The notes beneath the pieces are model-generated. The model made no database searches and had not been told where the DNA came from. It saw only the letters and a list, made by a program, of their open reading frames with translations. The translations under genes were made by a program, and so were the position numbers. Source: Bacteroidota bacterium (lineage in GTDB: Bacteria; Bacteroidota; Ignavibacteria; Kapaibacteriales; UBA2268). From it: a DNA stretch of 64,000 nucleotides. The stretch lies in NCBI GenBank assembly GCA_029974985.1, contig JARKQC010000014.1:1-64000 (forward strand), written 5' to 3'. How positions within the stretch are numbered: the first letter of the stretch is position 1; each line of letters starts with the position of its first letter. Below, one piece after another: positions 27,339 to 35,751 of this stretch.

Positions 27339-28364
27339 TTATTTCCTCCTTTTTGGTGTTGTTTTTTTATCGCTTGATTTTTTACTATCAACAGTAGGAT
27401 GATAAAGCATTCTAACAGTACCATCTGCACAGCCAATAATAATATTATCCAAATTTAATGTTAAATCAACCGACCATATTTCAGAATCAATTTCTTTTTC
27501 AAATAGCATTTCACCATTTGTAATGTCCCATAATTTAACTTTTTTATCTAAGCTTGCACTAACCAATGTTTTATTATCGCCAGCAAATGAAATATCTTGG
27601 ATTAATTCATTATGAGCTTTTATAGTTCTCAGTAAATTCCAATCTGGCATACTCCAAATTTTGATAACTCCTTCTTGGTCGCAAGAAGCAAGATATTTAT
27701 TATCAAAACTAAAAATTACAGATAGAACGGGAGCGTTATGTCCAGTAAGAATTTGTAAAGCATTTCCGGTTTTTAAGTCAGTTGACCAAATTCTAATAGT
27801 TTTATCGTCGCTACACGAAGCAAGGTATTTACCATCATAACTATATGCAACATTATTTGTCGGTTCGGAATGCCCACGAAGAGTTTTTATTTCTGTACCA
27901 AGTCGAACGTCCCAAAGTTTTACTGTTTTGTCGAAACTTGTGCTTGCAACAAACGTAGAACTATCATCTTGACTAAAATAAACGCCAATTACTTGGTCTG
28001 TATGCCCAGTTAATATTTTAGTTTGTGAACAAGAATTGACATCCCACAATCTAACAGTCATATCACTCGAACCACTTGCAAGGAATAAATCATTTCCAGA
28101 AAACGATACATTATTGACTTGTCCTAAATGGCCTGTCATAGTACAAATTTCTTTTCCATCAGGCAAATTCCACATTTTAATAGTTTCATCTAAACTACAA
28201 GTTGCTACACGAGAATCTGCTTCATTAACAAAAACCCCTAATACTTCATCAGTATGCTTTCCAATTACTTTGATATCATAATTAAAATTTTGAGAATAGC
28301 TTAAACTAATATTCAAAATTATAATTAAACAAAATGAAAATAAAAATCCTTTGAAAAGTTGCAT
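27339..28364 (-). CDS. Exported WD40-repeat beta-propeller protein
   Basis: A 341-residue protein with a signal peptide (about residues 1-24, ending LSYSQ) and seven WD40 blades, each with the GH...D...WD pattern, for example GHLGQVNNVSFSGNDLFLASGSSDMTVRLWD and GHTDQVIGVYFSQDD. A short basic tail (KKSSDKKTTPKRRK) ends the chain. WD40 repeats mark protein-binding platforms; a secreted bacterial example is less common. The gene leads the operon with the OmpA-like protein. In Bacteroidetes, gliding and T9SS complexes also pair propellers with OmpA-like proteins, which is a possible but unproven parallel. Confidence 0.88.
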   Translation of the reverse strand: MQLFKGFLFSFCLIIILNISLSYSQNFNYDIKVIGKHTDEVLGVFVNEADSRVATCSLDETIKMWNLPDGKEICTMTGHLGQVNNVSFSGNDLFLASGSSDMTVRLWDVNSCSQTKILTGHTDQVIGVYFSQDDSSTFVASTSFDKTVKLWDVRLGTEIKTLRGHSEPTNNVAYSYDGKYLASCSDDKTIRIWSTDLKTGNALQILTGHNAPVLSVIFSFDNKYLASCDQEGVIKIWSMPDWNLLRTIKAHNELIQDISFAGDNKTLVSASLDKKVKLWDITNGEMLFEKEIDSEIWSVDLTLNLDNIIIGCADGTVRMLYHPTVDSKKSSDKKTTPKRRK

Positions 28365-28408
28365 AAAAATATCTCCTAAAAAAATAATTTACTATTTTAA
28401 TTATTTAT

Positions 28409-28828
28409 TTAATTTAATAATATTTTTTTTAAATCAATTAATAATTCTTTTAATTCTTTTAAATCTGTTGTAGATAAAGTTTTATTATAGCTTGAAATTT
28501 CTTTATTATCATTTTCAATAAAATTCATCGCAGAAATATTTTGCGATGAAATCTTATTAATTTCATAACTATCATCAATTTGTTCAAAAGAAGAAAAATC
28601 AATTTGGCTTAATCTTTCCTTTGCTTGTTTTAGATTTAATCTTTCTTCTCGTAAAAGTGATTTGATTATTTTAATAATACTCAAATCTTTGTTTGAATAT
28701 ACACGATTGCCAGCTCTGTTTTTTCTTGGTTTTATTAAAGGAAATTCTTTTTCCCAATATCTAAGAATATGCTGCTCTTCGTTAATAATCTTTGCAACTT
28801 CGCTTATGGAAAAATATAGTTTTTGCAT
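28409..28828 (-). CDS. MerR family transcriptional regulator
   Basis: A 139-residue protein with a MerR winged helix-turn-helix at residues 4-72 (FSISEVAKIINEEQHILRYWEKEF ... NRVYSNKDLSIIKIIKSLL). The long C-terminal part has low complexity and no metal-binding cysteines, so an effector cannot be deduced. This type, with RYWEKEFP and RKNRAG, is a small conserved MerR-like group in the FCB phyla. It is 44 bases upstream of the WD40 gene on the same strand, so it may be co-transcribed with it. Confidence 0.88.
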   Translation of the reverse strand: MQKLYFSISEVAKIINEEQHILRYWEKEFPLIKPRKNRAGNRVYSNKDLSIIKIIKSLLREERLNLKQAKERLSQIDFSSFEQIDDSYEINKISSQNISAMNFIENDNKEISSYNKTLSTTDLKELKELLIDLKKILLN

Positions 28829-29079
28829 ATTTTTTGCTATAATATTATTTAAAAAATCTAAAACAATTTTTAAAAACTGAACTTAATTATTTTGTAATAT
28901 AATATTTTTTAAATAAATATTTTATTTTTTATTGCAATAATAATTTTCTTATTTCTTAATTTATTTTTTTATTGAAAGTTCATCAATAATATATATTGTA
29001 TATTTTTTTATATTAATAATATTTTATAATAAAATCATTTTTATAACGATTTAATAATGATATGATTTAACTTATTTTG

Positions 29080-29087
29080 TAAATTTG
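29080..29087 (+). promoter_or_regulatory. TAnnTTTG -7 element candidate before the NtrB/chemotaxis run
   Basis: TAAATTTG lies 33 bases before the kinase ATG and fits the Bacteroidetes-type -7 consensus. No clear -33 TTG partner is seen. If real, it drives the long signalling operon. Confidence 0.35.
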
Positions 29088-29120
29088 TATTAAAAAAAAC
29101 AACAAAAAATAAATTTGAAA

Positions 29121-30221
29121 ATGAATTCAGAAAACGAATTAGAAATCAACAACAAATTAAGACAATTAGAAAAACAACTTGCTTGGTATAAATCTTTTTT
29201 TGATAATGCGACAGACGCTGTATTTATAGTGCAACCCGAGACTTGGAGCGTATTAGATGTAAACGATTATGCTTCTCAAATGCTTGGCAAAGATAAATCT
29301 CAGCTATTAGGGGACGTATTACCTCAATTTCGAAGAATTTTCAAATTGCTAACTAAGACAAATTCGCCAATTGTATTAAGTGAATTATCTTTAGAAAATT
29401 ATTTGGGCGAACAAATTATGGTCGAGGTGAGTGCCAGATTTGTTAAATTTGAGGGACAAGATTTATTACTTGCTATTGCGCGAGATGTAAGCGAGCAACA
29501 TGCTCTGACTGATAAACTTGTGCAGGCTGATAAATTAGTACTATTAGGTCAGCTTTCAGCGGGGGTTGCACACGAAATAAGGAATCCACTTGCCGCAGTA
29601 AATCTCAATCTTCAAATACTAAAAAGACGTTTTGATGATAATGATGTCGAGTATAATTATATTGATACTGCATTACAAGGGGTAGAAAGAATATCAAAAA
29701 TTGTTGAGGTTACATTGAATTTTTCTCGACCTACTATGCCAGATATTCAAGATATAAATATTAACACTCAGATAACAAGTGCATTAGATTTAGTTTCTTC
29801 GATAATTAAGCGAAAAGATATTAAAGTTGAACTAAAATTTGATGATAATATTCCATTAATTCAAGCAGACCCAAAACAAATTCAACAAGTTCTTATTAAT
29901 TTACTTACAAATGCTTCTGACGCAATTAAAATTAGTGGAAAAATTAAAATTGAAACGTATATAGAAAAACTTGGCAAATCGTATGAAACCGAACACCTTG
30001 TAGTATCTATTAGTGATAATGGAATTGGCATTATGCCCGAAGATTTGCAAAAAATCTTCAATCCATTTTTTACTCGTAAACATACTGGAACAGGTCTTGG
30101 ATTACCTATAACTCAAAGAATACTACATCAACACAGTGGAATAATTGATGTAGAAAGTATTGTTGGGAAAGGAACGACATTTTACATTAAGTTACCAATT
30201 ATACTCGAAAATGTAAAATAA
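29121..30221 (+). CDS. PAS histidine kinase, NtrB-like
   Basis: A 366-residue soluble kinase with no membrane helices. A coiled start leads into a PAS domain (residues about 22-125), HisKA with phospho-acceptor His151 in AGVAHEIRNPLAAV, and a HATPase_c domain to the end (NLLTNASDAI, DNGIGI, GTGLGLPITQ). Start chosen at ATG 29121, rather than TTG 29115. It is followed after about 100 bases by a sigma-54 response regulator, an NtrB/NtrC-like pair. Neighbouring chemotaxis genes suggest that the pair controls motility or taxis genes, which is inference. Confidence 0.92.
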   Translation: MNSENELEINNKLRQLEKQLAWYKSFFDNATDAVFIVQPETWSVLDVNDYASQMLGKDKSQLLGDVLPQFRRIFKLLTKTNSPIVLSELSLENYLGEQIMVEVSARFVKFEGQDLLLAIARDVSEQHALTDKLVQADKLVLLGQLSAGVAHEIRNPLAAVNLNLQILKRRFDDNDVEYNYIDTALQGVERISKIVEVTLNFSRPTMPDIQDININTQITSALDLVSSIIKRKDIKVELKFDDNIPLIQADPKQIQQVLINLLTNASDAIKISGKIKIETYIEKLGKSYETEHLVVSISDNGIGIMPEDLQKIFNPFFTRKHTGTGLGLPITQRILHQHSGIIDVESIVGKGTTFYIKLPIILENVK

Positions 30222-30322
30222 GTATAAATTTTATTGAAAAAAGTATTTTTCTTTGATTTATTTTAATAAAAAAGTGTTATATTAGTCTTTTGTTGTTTAA
30301 TATATAATCAAAATTTAAAAAA

Positions 30323-31750
30323 GTGTCTAAACAAAATTATACAATTGTTGTAATAGAAGATGACCCATTAGTAAATTCTACTATAAAAGGGATTTTATCA
30401 TCTAAATATCAACGAGTAGAAACATTTACCGATGCTAATAAAGGGCTGGAAGATTTGCATATGATAGCGCCTGATTTAGTGCTACTTGATATATTTTTAG
30501 GACACACAAATGGGCTTGATATTCTTGAGCAATTAAGAAAGCAAGGATATACTATGCCAGTAATAATAATGACTGCATTTAGCGATATAAAAATGGCTGT
30601 TAGAGCGATGAAGCTTGGTGCAGAAGATTTTATTGTTAAACCATTAGATTTAGAACAACTCGAAGTATCTGTTGACCGCTCACTTAAAAATTTTGATTTA
30701 AAACGTCAAGTTGATATATTATCAGAACAACTAAAGAAAGACCAACCAAGTGAAATACTTGGAAGTTCAACGGGTATGAAACAAGCTATGGAAATGGCAA
30801 GAATTATTTCTGTTGCCGATGATACAACAGTTATGATTTTAGGCGAGTCCGGTACAGGTAAAGAATTAATTGCAAGATATATTCATGACAACTCACCGAG
30901 AGCAAAGGGACCTTTTGTAACAATAAATTGTGGTGCCATTCCGCGTGAACTTGCCGAAAACGAGCTTTTTGGCTATGAAAGAGGTGCTTTCACTGGCGCA
31001 ACAGAAAAAATCAAGCCGGGAAAATTTGAACAAGCTCAGCACGGCACGATACTTCTTGATGAAATTGCTGAATTAAGTCTTGAATTACAAGTAAAATTAT
31101 TAAGAGTCTTGCAAGAGAGAAAGTTTTATAGACTTGGCGGTACAAAAGAAATAACTGTTGATGTAAGAGTGATTTGCTCTACAAATAAAGACCTTGAAGC
31201 ACTTGTAGAACAAGAAAAATTCCGCGAAGATTTATTTTATAGATTAAATGTTGCTCGGATACAGTTGCCACCCTTACGTGAACGAGAAGACGATATATTA
31301 AAACTCGCAACAGCATTTATTAAAGAATTTAATAAAAAATTAAATCGCAATATCACTGGATTTACTTCCGAAGCGGCTGAACTACTTAGCTCTTATCAAT
31401 GGAAAGGAAATGTTAGAGAGCTTAGAAATGTCATTGAACGTATCGTTCTTTTAGAACAAGGTAATATAATTAATAAAGAATCTCTTGCATTTCTAAAAGG
31501 TGGAGTTCAAACGACTATTGTAAATAACACAAAAGCCGAGTTTTCAATTGGTCCGAATGAGCATTATCTAAAAATCTCTGATACCGGCGTTACAATGAAT
31601 AATGTAGTAAAAGATTTAATTATACAAACATTAAAAATTACAGGCGGTAATCAAATTAAAGCGGCTAAACTTCTTAATGTATCACGAGCAAAATTAAGAT
31701 ATAGAATAGAGCAATTAGGAATAAATATATCTGGTAAAGAAATTAGTTAA
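30323..31750 (+). CDS. Sigma-54-dependent response regulator, NtrC family
   Basis: A 475-residue regulator with a receiver domain (Asp56 in LVLLDIFLG), an AAA+ domain with Walker A GESGTGKE and the sigma-54 contact loop GAFTGA, and a C-terminal Fis-type helix-turn-helix (NQIKAAKLLNVSRAKLRYRI). It should activate promoters of RNA polymerase holding sigma-54 after phosphorylation by the upstream kinase. The start is GTG 30323; no ATG lies at a suitable place. The HEAT-protein gene follows after 20 bases. Confidence 0.95.
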   Translation: MSKQNYTIVVIEDDPLVNSTIKGILSSKYQRVETFTDANKGLEDLHMIAPDLVLLDIFLGHTNGLDILEQLRKQGYTMPVIIMTAFSDIKMAVRAMKLGAEDFIVKPLDLEQLEVSVDRSLKNFDLKRQVDILSEQLKKDQPSEILGSSTGMKQAMEMARIISVADDTTVMILGESGTGKELIARYIHDNSPRAKGPFVTINCGAIPRELAENELFGYERGAFTGATEKIKPGKFEQAQHGTILLDEIAELSLELQVKLLRVLQERKFYRLGGTKEITVDVRVICSTNKDLEALVEQEKFREDLFYRLNVARIQLPPLREREDDILKLATAFIKEFNKKLNRNITGFTSEAAELLSSYQWKGNVRELRNVIERIVLLEQGNIINKESLAFLKGGVQTTIVNNTKAEFSIGPNEHYLKISDTGVTMNNVVKDLIIQTLKITGGNQIKAAKLLNVSRAKLRYRIEQLGINISGKEIS

Positions 31751-31770
31751 ACTGTATATAAATATAAATT

Positions 31771-33099
31771 ATGAAATCAATAAATCAAATATTTAGCTAT
31801 TTAGAATTAGGTATGATAGATGAGTTTCTATTAGAAGCCTCAAAACTTGAAATAAATGAATGGAATAATATTAACAATCTAAAATTATTGATTAATAATT
31901 TGGAAATAAATAATTCTGGACTACGCGATTTTATATATAGAATAGTCCAAAATATTTCGGATTTATATAAACCCTTAGCTGCTAATTTAATAGTAAATTA
32001 TCTTTTTAAAACGGATAAAGAAATAAGAAATCTTGCATCTGACTTATTAATAAAAATTGGGAAATTCTCAAATAATAGCTTATTACAGTTATTAACTGTT
32101 GATGATGTTGATGTAAAGAAATTTGCAAGTGATATACTTGGTTTTACTGGTACAGATGTAGAAATATTTGACTTAATTGAGCTATTAAAAGATGGCGATA
32201 TGAACGTTTTTACATCTGCAATAGAATCAATTGGCTCAATTTTTGAAAGACATAAAGAAAAAGATGGTCTTAGCAATTCAATGCTCGAACTATTTATTAA
32301 GATTTATGAATCTGATAATCAAGATACAAAACCCGTTATTATCGAAGCAATTTCAAAAATTGGAAACGAAAATGCTTGTGATTTTTTAATGAATTTACTT
32401 AATACTGAAAGCGATATATTTACTATCACAATAATTATTGATACATTAGCAATAAGTGCTAATTCTGCATATTTATGTGAAAAATTATATAATGAGATTG
32501 GAACTTATCCAAAAGCAATTCAGCCAATAATTTTAAAAACCTTAGTTGCAGTGGCACTTCGAGTAGATTACGAAATTATTGATAATCCTACGATAAGATC
32601 AATAGCACATATTTCATTAAAGGATAATGACCCAGATATCAGAACAGCTGGACTACTCGCATTAGGAAGTTATTATTACGAAGACGAGATTAGATTTTTA
32701 GTTAATGAATTTATAGAAAATTCCGATGATTTAAAGTATTATATTTTATCTATATTATTTACGAATGAAAATATATCATTATTTGAAAATTTTATTAATG
32801 AATTATCACTTTATAATGCATCGCCAGAATATAGCTATTCAATTATTGATATACTTGGCTATATCCATAATTTATCAAATGAACTTGAATCGCATATTTT
32901 ACATCAGATTTTTAAAACTATTATTTGTATAAATTGTGGAACTAACACTTTCGAAGATTTAGAAGTTATTGATTCTCTAAATACGATAAATAGTGAAATT
33001 TTACAAGAAGTAATAAGAGAAATTATCAATGATAATATTGATAAAGCTGAAATTAATAAATTACAAGATTATTTAAATAACAATTCAGAATTACATTAA
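31771..33099 (+). CDS. HEAT-like repeat protein in the chemotaxis run
   Basis: A 442-residue all-helical protein made of HEAT-like pairs, such as KEIRNLASDLLIKIGKFSNNSLLQLL, DVKKFASDILGFTGTDVEIFDLIELL and DIRTAGLLALGSYYYEDEIRFLV. No signal peptide or catalytic motif is visible. HEAT arrays usually hold other proteins. It sits 20 bases after the NtrC-like gene and two bases before cheR, so it is clearly part of this signalling operon and may be an adaptor or scaffold for it. Confidence 0.75.
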   Translation: MKSINQIFSYLELGMIDEFLLEASKLEINEWNNINNLKLLINNLEINNSGLRDFIYRIVQNISDLYKPLAANLIVNYLFKTDKEIRNLASDLLIKIGKFSNNSLLQLLTVDDVDVKKFASDILGFTGTDVEIFDLIELLKDGDMNVFTSAIESIGSIFERHKEKDGLSNSMLELFIKIYESDNQDTKPVIIEAISKIGNENACDFLMNLLNTESDIFTITIIIDTLAISANSAYLCEKLYNEIGTYPKAIQPIILKTLVAVALRVDYEIIDNPTIRSIAHISLKDNDPDIRTAGLLALGSYYYEDEIRFLVNEFIENSDDLKYYILSILFTNENISLFENFINELSLYNASPEYSYSIIDILGYIHNLSNELESHILHQIFKTIICINCGTNTFEDLEVIDSLNTINSEILQEVIREIINDNIDKAEINKLQDYLNNNSELH

Positions 33100-33101
33100 T
33101 T

Positions 33102-34022
33102 ATGGCTGGAAATTTATTTAACATTGGGCGTAAAACGATAACACCAATTGATAATGCTAATAAACCATTATCAAAAAGTATTAATGTAAGTAATGAAATG
33201 ACAAATGAAGAATTTGATACAATTCGGAAAGTTATTTATGAATTAAGCGGTATTTATTTTACCGATAGTAAAAAATATTTACTTGAAAGTAGAATTTCAA
33301 AACGTATCACTTCTAATAATATGAAATCTTTTTCGGATTATATTTTATATTTGCAACGTTCACCGTCCAGAGCAGAGCTTGATGCACTTTACGAAGCTAT
33401 TACAATTAATGAAACATTCTTTTTTAGAGTTCCACAACAATTCGACGCACTCGAATCAGTTATATTCCCAGAATTGATTAGTTTAAAAAAGACAATGCCC
33501 AATCCGACAATACGTATTTGGAGCGCTGCTTCGTCCTCTGGTGAAGAAGCATATACTATTGCATTAATTATACTCGAAAAAATCAAACCATTATATCCTT
33601 ATATAAGTTTTCAAATTATTGGAACAGATATTAATAATGCTGTTATTGATGCGGCGCGTAAAGGCGTATATAAAGAATATGCAATTCGAAATATACCAGA
33701 GCAATATCTAAAAAAATATTTTGTTATTGATAATGGAGTATATTATTTAAAAGACGAAGTTAAAAGAATGGTTAGATTTTCTAATCTCAATCTTTATGAT
33801 ACTAATGCAATGCGAGCATTACCACAATTTGATGTGGTATTTTGCTCAAATGTTTTAATATATTTTGATATACCTTCTAAACAAAAGGTTGTGTCTGATA
33901 TTTATAATGTTATGACTAAGTCTGCTTATTTATTTATCGGATATTCAGAATCTTTACACGGTATATCTAAGGCTTTCAAATTAGTTCATTTACCAAAAGC
34001 AATGGCATATCAAAAAGAATAA
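33102..34022 (+). CDS. cheR: Chemotaxis methyltransferase CheR
   Basis: A 306-residue enzyme that methylates glutamates on chemoreceptors using SAM. An N-terminal helical domain (FDTIRKVIYELSGIYFTDSKKYLLESRISKRI) is followed by the SAM domain with IRIWSAASSSGEEAYTIAL near residues 140-158 and FDVVFCSNVLIYFD near 247-260. There is about 35 residues of low-complexity sequence at the start. No receptor and no cheB are present in the window. The stop overlaps or abuts the next gene. Confidence 0.95.
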   Translation: MAGNLFNIGRKTITPIDNANKPLSKSINVSNEMTNEEFDTIRKVIYELSGIYFTDSKKYLLESRISKRITSNNMKSFSDYILYLQRSPSRAELDALYEAITINETFFFRVPQQFDALESVIFPELISLKKTMPNPTIRIWSAASSSGEEAYTIALIILEKIKPLYPYISFQIIGTDINNAVIDAARKGVYKEYAIRNIPEQYLKKYFVIDNGVYYLKDEVKRMVRFSNLNLYDTNAMRALPQFDVVFCSNVLIYFDIPSKQKVVSDIYNVMTKSAYLFIGYSESLHGISKAFKLVHLPKAMAYQKE

Positions 34023-34033
34023 TGGAGCTATTT

Positions 34034-34399
34034 ATGGGGAAAGTAATTTTAGTTGTAGATGATTCGCCTTCAATCAGAAAATTTATTACATTAGCTTTGA
34101 AAATTCAGAGCTTTACCGTTATTACAGCTGAAGACGGTATGCAGGCTCTTGAAGTATTATTGCATAATAATAATATTGATTTAGTACTTACAGATTTGAA
34201 TATGCCAAATATGGACGGTATTAAATTAATTCAAAATATTCGTGAAATGGATAATTTTAAGGAGCTTCCAATAATAATTCTTTCATCGTTATCAAGCGAC
34301 GACGATATCAAAGAAGGTTTAGGGGCTGGAGCTAATTCTTATTTAATAAAACCTTTTAATACAAAAAAAGTTCAGTATGAGGTTTCTAAATACTTGTGA
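34034..34399 (+). CDS. CheY-like single-domain response regulator
   Basis: A 121-residue receiver domain with the acidic pair Asp9-Asp10, phospho-acceptor Asp54 in VLTDLNMPNMDG and Lys in YLIKPF. ATG 34034 is chosen because GGAG lies six bases before it; ATG 34022, which overlaps the cheR stop, would add four residues. It is one of two receiver genes in tandem between cheR and cheZ. This copy is more divergent from classical CheY than the next and may feed another output. Confidence 0.88.
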   Translation: MGKVILVVDDSPSIRKFITLALKIQSFTVITAEDGMQALEVLLHNNNIDLVLTDLNMPNMDGIKLIQNIREMDNFKELPIIILSSLSSDDDIKEGLGAGANSYLIKPFNTKKVQYEVSKYL

Positions 34400-34424
34400 A
34401 AATATTTTTTAATGGGTTACTTAT

Positions 34425-34790
34425 ATGAAATTTCTTGTTGTTGATGACTCGCCTACGATGAGGCGTATTGTAATAAATGCTTTAAAAAATCTTGGTTATG
34501 ATGATTTCCTCGAAGCTTCCGACGGTATTGAAGCTATGGAAACTCTTCGTTCCGAGAAAATTGACTTTGTAATTACAGATTGGAATATGCCAAATATGAG
34601 TGGGCTTGAGCTTACTCAAAATGTAAGGCAAGACCCAAATTTTGGCAACATACCTATTTTGATGGTTACAACACGCGGTTTGAAGCAAGATATAGTAGAA
34701 GCTCTTAAAGCAAGAGTAAATAATTATGTCGTTAAACCATTCACTCCTCAGATTTTAAAAGAAAAAATTGATATTATTCTTAAGAAATAA
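34425..34790 (+). CDS. cheY: Chemotaxis response regulator CheY
   Basis: A 121-residue receiver with Asp7-Asp8, phospho-acceptor Asp52 in VITDWNMPNMSG, Thr in MVTTRG and Lys in YVVKPF. The DWNMP and VTTRG segments are those of genuine CheY proteins that bind the flagellar switch. Followed after 18 bases by a cheZ-like gene, consistent with dephosphorylation of this protein. Confidence 0.92.
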   Translation: MKFLVVDDSPTMRRIVINALKNLGYDDFLEASDGIEAMETLRSEKIDFVITDWNMPNMSGLELTQNVRQDPNFGNIPILMVTTRGLKQDIVEALKARVNNYVVKPFTPQILKEKIDIILKK

Positions 34791-34808
34791 GATTAGGTAA
34801 GAAAAAAT

Positions 34809-35660
34809 ATGAATATATCTGAAATACAGCCATTAATAAAAAAAGTTGACGAGTTAAGAGCTTTATTTATACTTGGACAAAAAGTAATTCCTTTTATGGA
34901 AGAAGTTTTTCTTTTTATTAGCGATATTTATCCACTTTTAGAGAGAATAAATAATTCTTTAAGTGAAAATGTTCAAAAGATGCCTAATGCATCTATGAAG
35001 CTATCAATAGTTACAGAAGCTACGGAACTTGCTACGACCGAAATAATGGATTTAGTAGATGGAATTTTTGTTAATTTAGACAAAATCAAAATTAATAATA
35101 ATACGAATAATATTGCTATTGATACTTTAAATAAAATTCAAATTGCAATAAATAACAAAGAAGATATTTCTAAATACTTAGAAGATATTCAAAATTCAAT
35201 TAAATTATTGCAAGATAGTAGTATTAACTTAGCAAATGATGCTAATATTAGTAATTATGAAATAATCAATTTGATAAGAAATGATTTATCATCAATTATG
35301 CTGTCATTACAAGTTCAAGATATCACCTCACAACAAATTGCGGCAGTAAACAAACTGCTCGAAACTTTACATATAAAATTTGAATCTATTTTAACACTAT
35401 TCCAAAATTCTGATTTCTCTGAAATTATTGAATATAAAGATGAAGATGAGGATTCTGTACATAAAATTCAAGTTACAAATTTACATCGTGCTATTGCTTT
35501 TGACCCCAATGCAGTTGATTCAATCACTCAAAAAAATAATAGACAAAATATAATTGATGATTATATTAATCAAGTTAATTTAGATGAGTTCGATAATGAT
35601 GACAATGAAATTACTTCACAAAACGATATAGATAAATTATTTGAAAGCGGTGGTTTTTGA
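34809..35660 (+). CDS. cheZ: CheZ-like CheY-P phosphatase
   Basis: A 283-residue helical protein. The catalytic signature of CheZ is present in LQVQDITSQQI, with Asp171 and Gln175 spaced as the Asp143/Gln147 pair of Escherichia coli CheZ. A long helical hairpin surrounds it, and the acidic C-terminal tail ends in SQNDIDKLFESGGF, like the CheY-binding helix of CheZ. It should accelerate dephosphorylation of CheY. CheZ is best known from Proteobacteria; presence in an FCB-like genome is less usual. Low overall similarity means the assignment rests on the motif, tail and context. Confidence 0.85.
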   Translation: MNISEIQPLIKKVDELRALFILGQKVIPFMEEVFLFISDIYPLLERINNSLSENVQKMPNASMKLSIVTEATELATTEIMDLVDGIFVNLDKIKINNNTNNIAIDTLNKIQIAINNKEDISKYLEDIQNSIKLLQDSSINLANDANISNYEIINLIRNDLSSIMLSLQVQDITSQQIAAVNKLLETLHIKFESILTLFQNSDFSEIIEYKDEDEDSVHKIQVTNLHRAIAFDPNAVDSITQKNNRQNIIDDYINQVNLDEFDNDDNEITSQNDIDKLFESGGF

Positions 35661-35751
35661 TTAAAAATTATTGATTTAGTTACATTATTTTTTTATAATA
35701 TTTTTCATTTTAAAAAGAATTATTTTACATTTAGGAATAGTTAGGGAAAAA

